Source: Bugulina stolonifera (Eukaryota > Bryozoa > Gymnolaemata > Cheilostomatida > Bugulidae). Taken from it: a DNA stretch of 64,000 nucleotides. Positions 60,837-64,000 of the stretch are shown here, in pieces. Under the pieces are notes generated by a model that saw only the letters and a program-made list of their open reading frames with translations, did not search any database and was not told where the DNA came from. Every line of letters begins with the position of its first letter. The stretch's first letter is position 1. The stretch lies in the NCBI GenBank assembly GCA_935421135.1, contig OW285189.1, forward strand, positions 18,435,072 through 18,499,071, written 5' to 3'. The translations under genes were made by a program, and so were the position numbers.

Positions 60837-63403
60837 TTAATCGGACTTGACTGGTCTCCCTCTAAACCCATCCATAGAGCTGGTTGTACCAAAGAATCTG
60901 TGCAACAATAGACCTGCTTTGACAGGAAGTAACCTGTAACAGAAAAAAATTATGCAGAATATAGAATCAGCTGCCATTGTAGTAAGGACATGCATTACAT
61001 TTCCATTGTAGTAAGGACATGCATTACACCAAAACATGGAAAGTTAGAGCATTCTGTTTTTAGCTTACCCTTTAACAGCAACAAGAAGGTAAACGCTCTT
61101 TGGGATGTAAAGAGTTTCCTGATTGGTCAATATAGCATCTACGATTTTATCAACAACATAGTCTGTTTTCAGTATTGGGAGTAGAGAAGGAAACCTGCAG
61201 TGACCACATAATATTGTACATAAAATCATGTAAACCAGCTGAGAGTTAGCAATATAGCAGCTGAAAGTATATCACCACCTTTGAGGATTGTAGTGTTTAG
61301 ATCCCAAGTGAAATGCTATGCATGTGTATGGAAAGATTGATGTTTTTCCTATCTACATGTACATGTATATACATGACAGATAATTAAATCTCAGTACATT
61401 GGTTATAGAAACCATAATCAATGTCTTCTATATTCAGTATTGTACTATGAACCAGTAGCTTACTGTGTAATCTAATACTGTACAGTCTTACCTGCAGTCT
61501 TTAAACCCGTCAAACATTCCTGTATTAACAGCATAAGGACAGACTACTGTAGTGTTAACTCCCATCTTTCCAGACGTTGAGATCTCCAGACTTATGGACT
61601 CCATGAAACCTGCCACAAATACACAACTATCACAAGAACATGCATCTCACCACTATGTGTTTGGAATAGGTTACCAGTTTGGATTATCATTTACATATTG
61701 TATCCGAGTGACACTTGATAGTGTGACTCGTTGGTAGTAGCAGCGTTGATAGTGTGACTCGTTGGTAGTAGCAGCGTTGGTACAGAAGCGGATATCAACC
61801 AAATCAAGTAGATGAATGCTCCCAGTCAACTAGACAGGAATCGATACTGGTTGGAGTGGATACAGCAATAAATACAATAATGTAGGTTTCTACCGAGCAT
61901 ATTTCGCACAGTGAATAAACTACATGTAGATGTTATAGTCACCTATTCAGTTCAATATTAGTGGGTACTTGACTACGACAGTGCATACCTACCTACAGTA
62001 ATGCAAACACCCATACAGAACTACAAACTTACCTACAGCAGCAAATTTACTGGCACAGTAGTCAGCTAAACCATTGACTCCAACCAGACCTGCAGAACTT
62101 GCTATACTCACAATATGTCCATGATTCCTCTCTAGCATTGAAGGTAGGAAAGCTTTAGTGGTCTGCAAGAACAGCATGATCTATCTACATTGTACATTCC
62201 AACAAATGTACCACAAATAAATACTTCCAGATCTATCACGTCTGTGTATAGCATACCATTCATTTGTCTGGAAGCGTTCAGTCCATAGGAGTATGTTATC
62301 GGAGACAATTTAGAACCAGATTATCAGGCATCATGGAAACCAATGTACGACATAGGACCATCTAAATTTTGAAATGAAATGGCCAATTTTGATTTTCGAA
62401 TATTTATCTGGTTGCATCCAGTTTCAAAATATGAACAATACAGCTATTGAAAGTCATTTCTGCTGTGATAACTGAAATTTTGGTAATATTAGCCCCTACC
62501 ATTCAATTTCTGTAAGCTGCTAGTGTCAAATTTATACTGTACATACCCAAAAATGTGCCATGGTATTAACAGTCATACTCTTTTCAATTAGATCATCAGG
62601 ACATTGAAGGAACTTCTTACCAGTTACTATACCAGCATTGTTAACAAGTATGTTAACTTCACCAACGTCACTTCTAACCTGCATTAAAATATATACACAA
62701 TATCATGTACAACAGTACTAAATACTTCAACTACAACTACACAGAGCACAGCTCATCTTACTGCTATGACTAGTTTTGTGAGTTTTTTCTTGGAGACCTT
62801 GAGACTCACCTTTTCTGCTATGCTGTAGATTTCCTCCTTCTTACTTAGGTCTACAGTGTAGGTGTGTACTTTTTTCCCCAATCTCCTAATCTTTCCAGCA
62901 GTATCCTCATTGCCCTCCTCATTTATATCCCATAATATGAGTTCACAGTCTAACTTGGCTAAATGAATTGCTAGAGCTCTACCTATACCATTACCTGAAA
63001 CATAACATGGTAGATATACACATTATCATGATGGGTAGCAAAAGTACATATCTACTTGTACAATTACGAGACTGTATACCCACATTGCAGATACCAGATG
63101 GTTAGCATAGAGATGCCGTGACGAAGGCACAATAAGCCAAAGAGGAGACCAACTTTCACTGATGAAATACAAGTGAAGAACAGCAGCAATGTCACATTCA
63201 ATATAGAATTGTACTACTGTAGTCCGTATTAGTGTTTGAGTGTGCATGAACTTACCTGCCCCAGTAACAAGGACTTTCTGTTGAGCAATATTCTTGAGAG
63301 GTAGGTACTTTGTAGGTAGAATAGCTTTGACCATACCCTCCAGTATGTAGTATATAGTTAGACATATAGTCACTATTGACTCCATTACAAAGTCAAAGTC
63401 CAT
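60837..63403 (-). CDS. SDR16C5: SDR16C-family short-chain dehydrogenase (retinol/17-beta-HSD11-like)
   Basis: NAD(P)-dependent oxidoreductase of the membrane-bound classical SDR16C group; vertebrate members oxidise retinol or steroids at ER and lipid-droplet membranes. Exons in coding order: 63403-63256, 62994-62810, 62678-62547, 62162-62033, 61609-61492, 61194-61069, 60933-60837; phases join, giving 311 residues (human SDR16C5 309). A hydrophobic N-terminal anchor (about 5-28) precedes the cofactor motif TGAGNGIG (47-54). ILWDIN follows at the end of the second beta strand, where Asp usually favours NAD(H). NNAG is at 124-127, the active-site serine region at 177-178 and YCASK at 190-194. 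The stretch [15 protein letters not shown] and the C-terminal LPVKAGLL...SMDGF resemble SDR16C5 in particular. All catalytic residues are present. The exact substrate cannot be read from sequence. Confidence 0.94.
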
Positions 63404-64000
63404 GTTGTAGCAGCTAGTTGATTATCACCTCCTAACTAAATGGGTTGAATAGTTGAACTGAGCTTGTTTACCAGTACTGTGTGATCACGTGAACACAATG
63501 ATAATATGTATACAATGATAACACGTACACTATTTAGCAAATAGGCTGCATATACAACTGTATAATATAATTATGTACAAATGTAAATGCTTAGTATTAA
63601 TAGCAGCAGCAAATGCTATATAATTTATGTAATATACTGTTTACAGTTAATATAGCTTAGCAAGCCTTGGAGAGCTTGGAACTCCCCAACAGCTTGGCTA
63701 GGGTTGTTCACATAAAGAGATTATGGACATGCAGGGCTGCAGTCTATATTATAGTAATATTGTTACCTAGGGGTTGCATTTGCACTGCACCCTCCATAAC
63801 TATTATTACCCCCCTCCTCCCCCCCCCCAAGGTAGACGTATCATTGTATATTCCTGGTTTGGTAATTACAAGTGCAAGTTTGTAATATTGTGGCACACAA
63901 CTGGTCCCTAGGACTGTGCTATGCCTGGCAGGGGTGGATATGGCAACCAAGACTGGTGGTCTGTGGGCACACTTCAGTAGACCCAGGACTCTCAGGTCCA
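63404..64000. other. Upstream region of the SDR gene
   Basis: Should include the SDR gene promoter (reading leftward). A GATCACGTGA sequence (63483-63492) contains the E-box CACGTG. There is a C-rich run at 63811-63828. No further gene is recognised up to the edge. Confidence 0.45.

Noticed and set aside
1..64000. tRNA and rRNA genes
   Set aside because: I looked for B-box-like GGTTCRANNCC with a matching acceptor stem and for conserved rRNA cores and found none; a covariance-model scan would be needed to exclude them.

Overview
This window is eukaryotic nuclear DNA from an animal. It is AT-rich, its genes are cut into many short exons by GT-AG introns, and it encodes proteins typical of animals: a heparan sulfate N-deacetylase/N-sulfotransferase, a sodium/calcium exchanger with Calx-beta domains and a choline-transporter-like SLC5 protein. 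Fairly compact introns, dense small inverted-repeat elements and very frequent TACATGTA motifs suggest a non-bilaterian such as a sponge. That placement is inference; no ribosomal or mitochondrial marker is present to prove it.

Layout. 1-7739, minus strand: an NDST gene, ten exons visible, its last C-terminal coding exon(s) beyond the left edge. 7740-10798: divergent intergenic space. 10799-16904, plus: a formin-binding-protein-4-like gene with two WW domains, eight coding exons. 16905-30496: about 13.6 kb with no convincing gene but a 1.6 kb higher-order minisatellite, a 29-bp tandem array and several palindromes. 30497-46945, plus: an SLC8-type Na+/Ca2+ exchanger of eleven exons whose introns hold a dead Tc1-like transposon, a 1 kb inverted-repeat element and tandem arrays. 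48370-55202, minus: an SLC5A7-like (choline transporter) gene of ten exons with a solo LTR in one intron. 56099-60235, plus: an SLC37A4-like glucose-6-phosphate translocase of ten exons ending in a dilysine ER signal. 60837-63403, minus: an SDR16C5-like short-chain dehydrogenase of seven exons.

The six genes are housekeeping or membrane-transport genes with no obvious shared pathway. They alternate in orientation: NDST and FNBP4 are divergent, NCX and CHT convergent, CHT and SLC37A4 divergent with only about 0.9 kb between start codons, and SLC37A4 and the dehydrogenase convergent. Exon coordinates were derived by hand from splice consensus, reading-frame phase and recalled family similarity; all junctions are phase-consistent.

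The accessory content is transposon-rich: two TA-flanked inverted-repeat elements of one family, hAT-like elements (one with a perfect 8-bp target duplication), a TA-flanked 1 kb element, a Tc1 copy with two catalytic-domain lesions, and a solo LTR whose unoccupied target is preserved in neighbouring tandem-repeat copies. A dispersed quasi-palindromic motif (GGAG, TTGTC-like core, CTCC) recurs in introns and intergenic DNA. I did not find a clearly new enzymatic or defence system.
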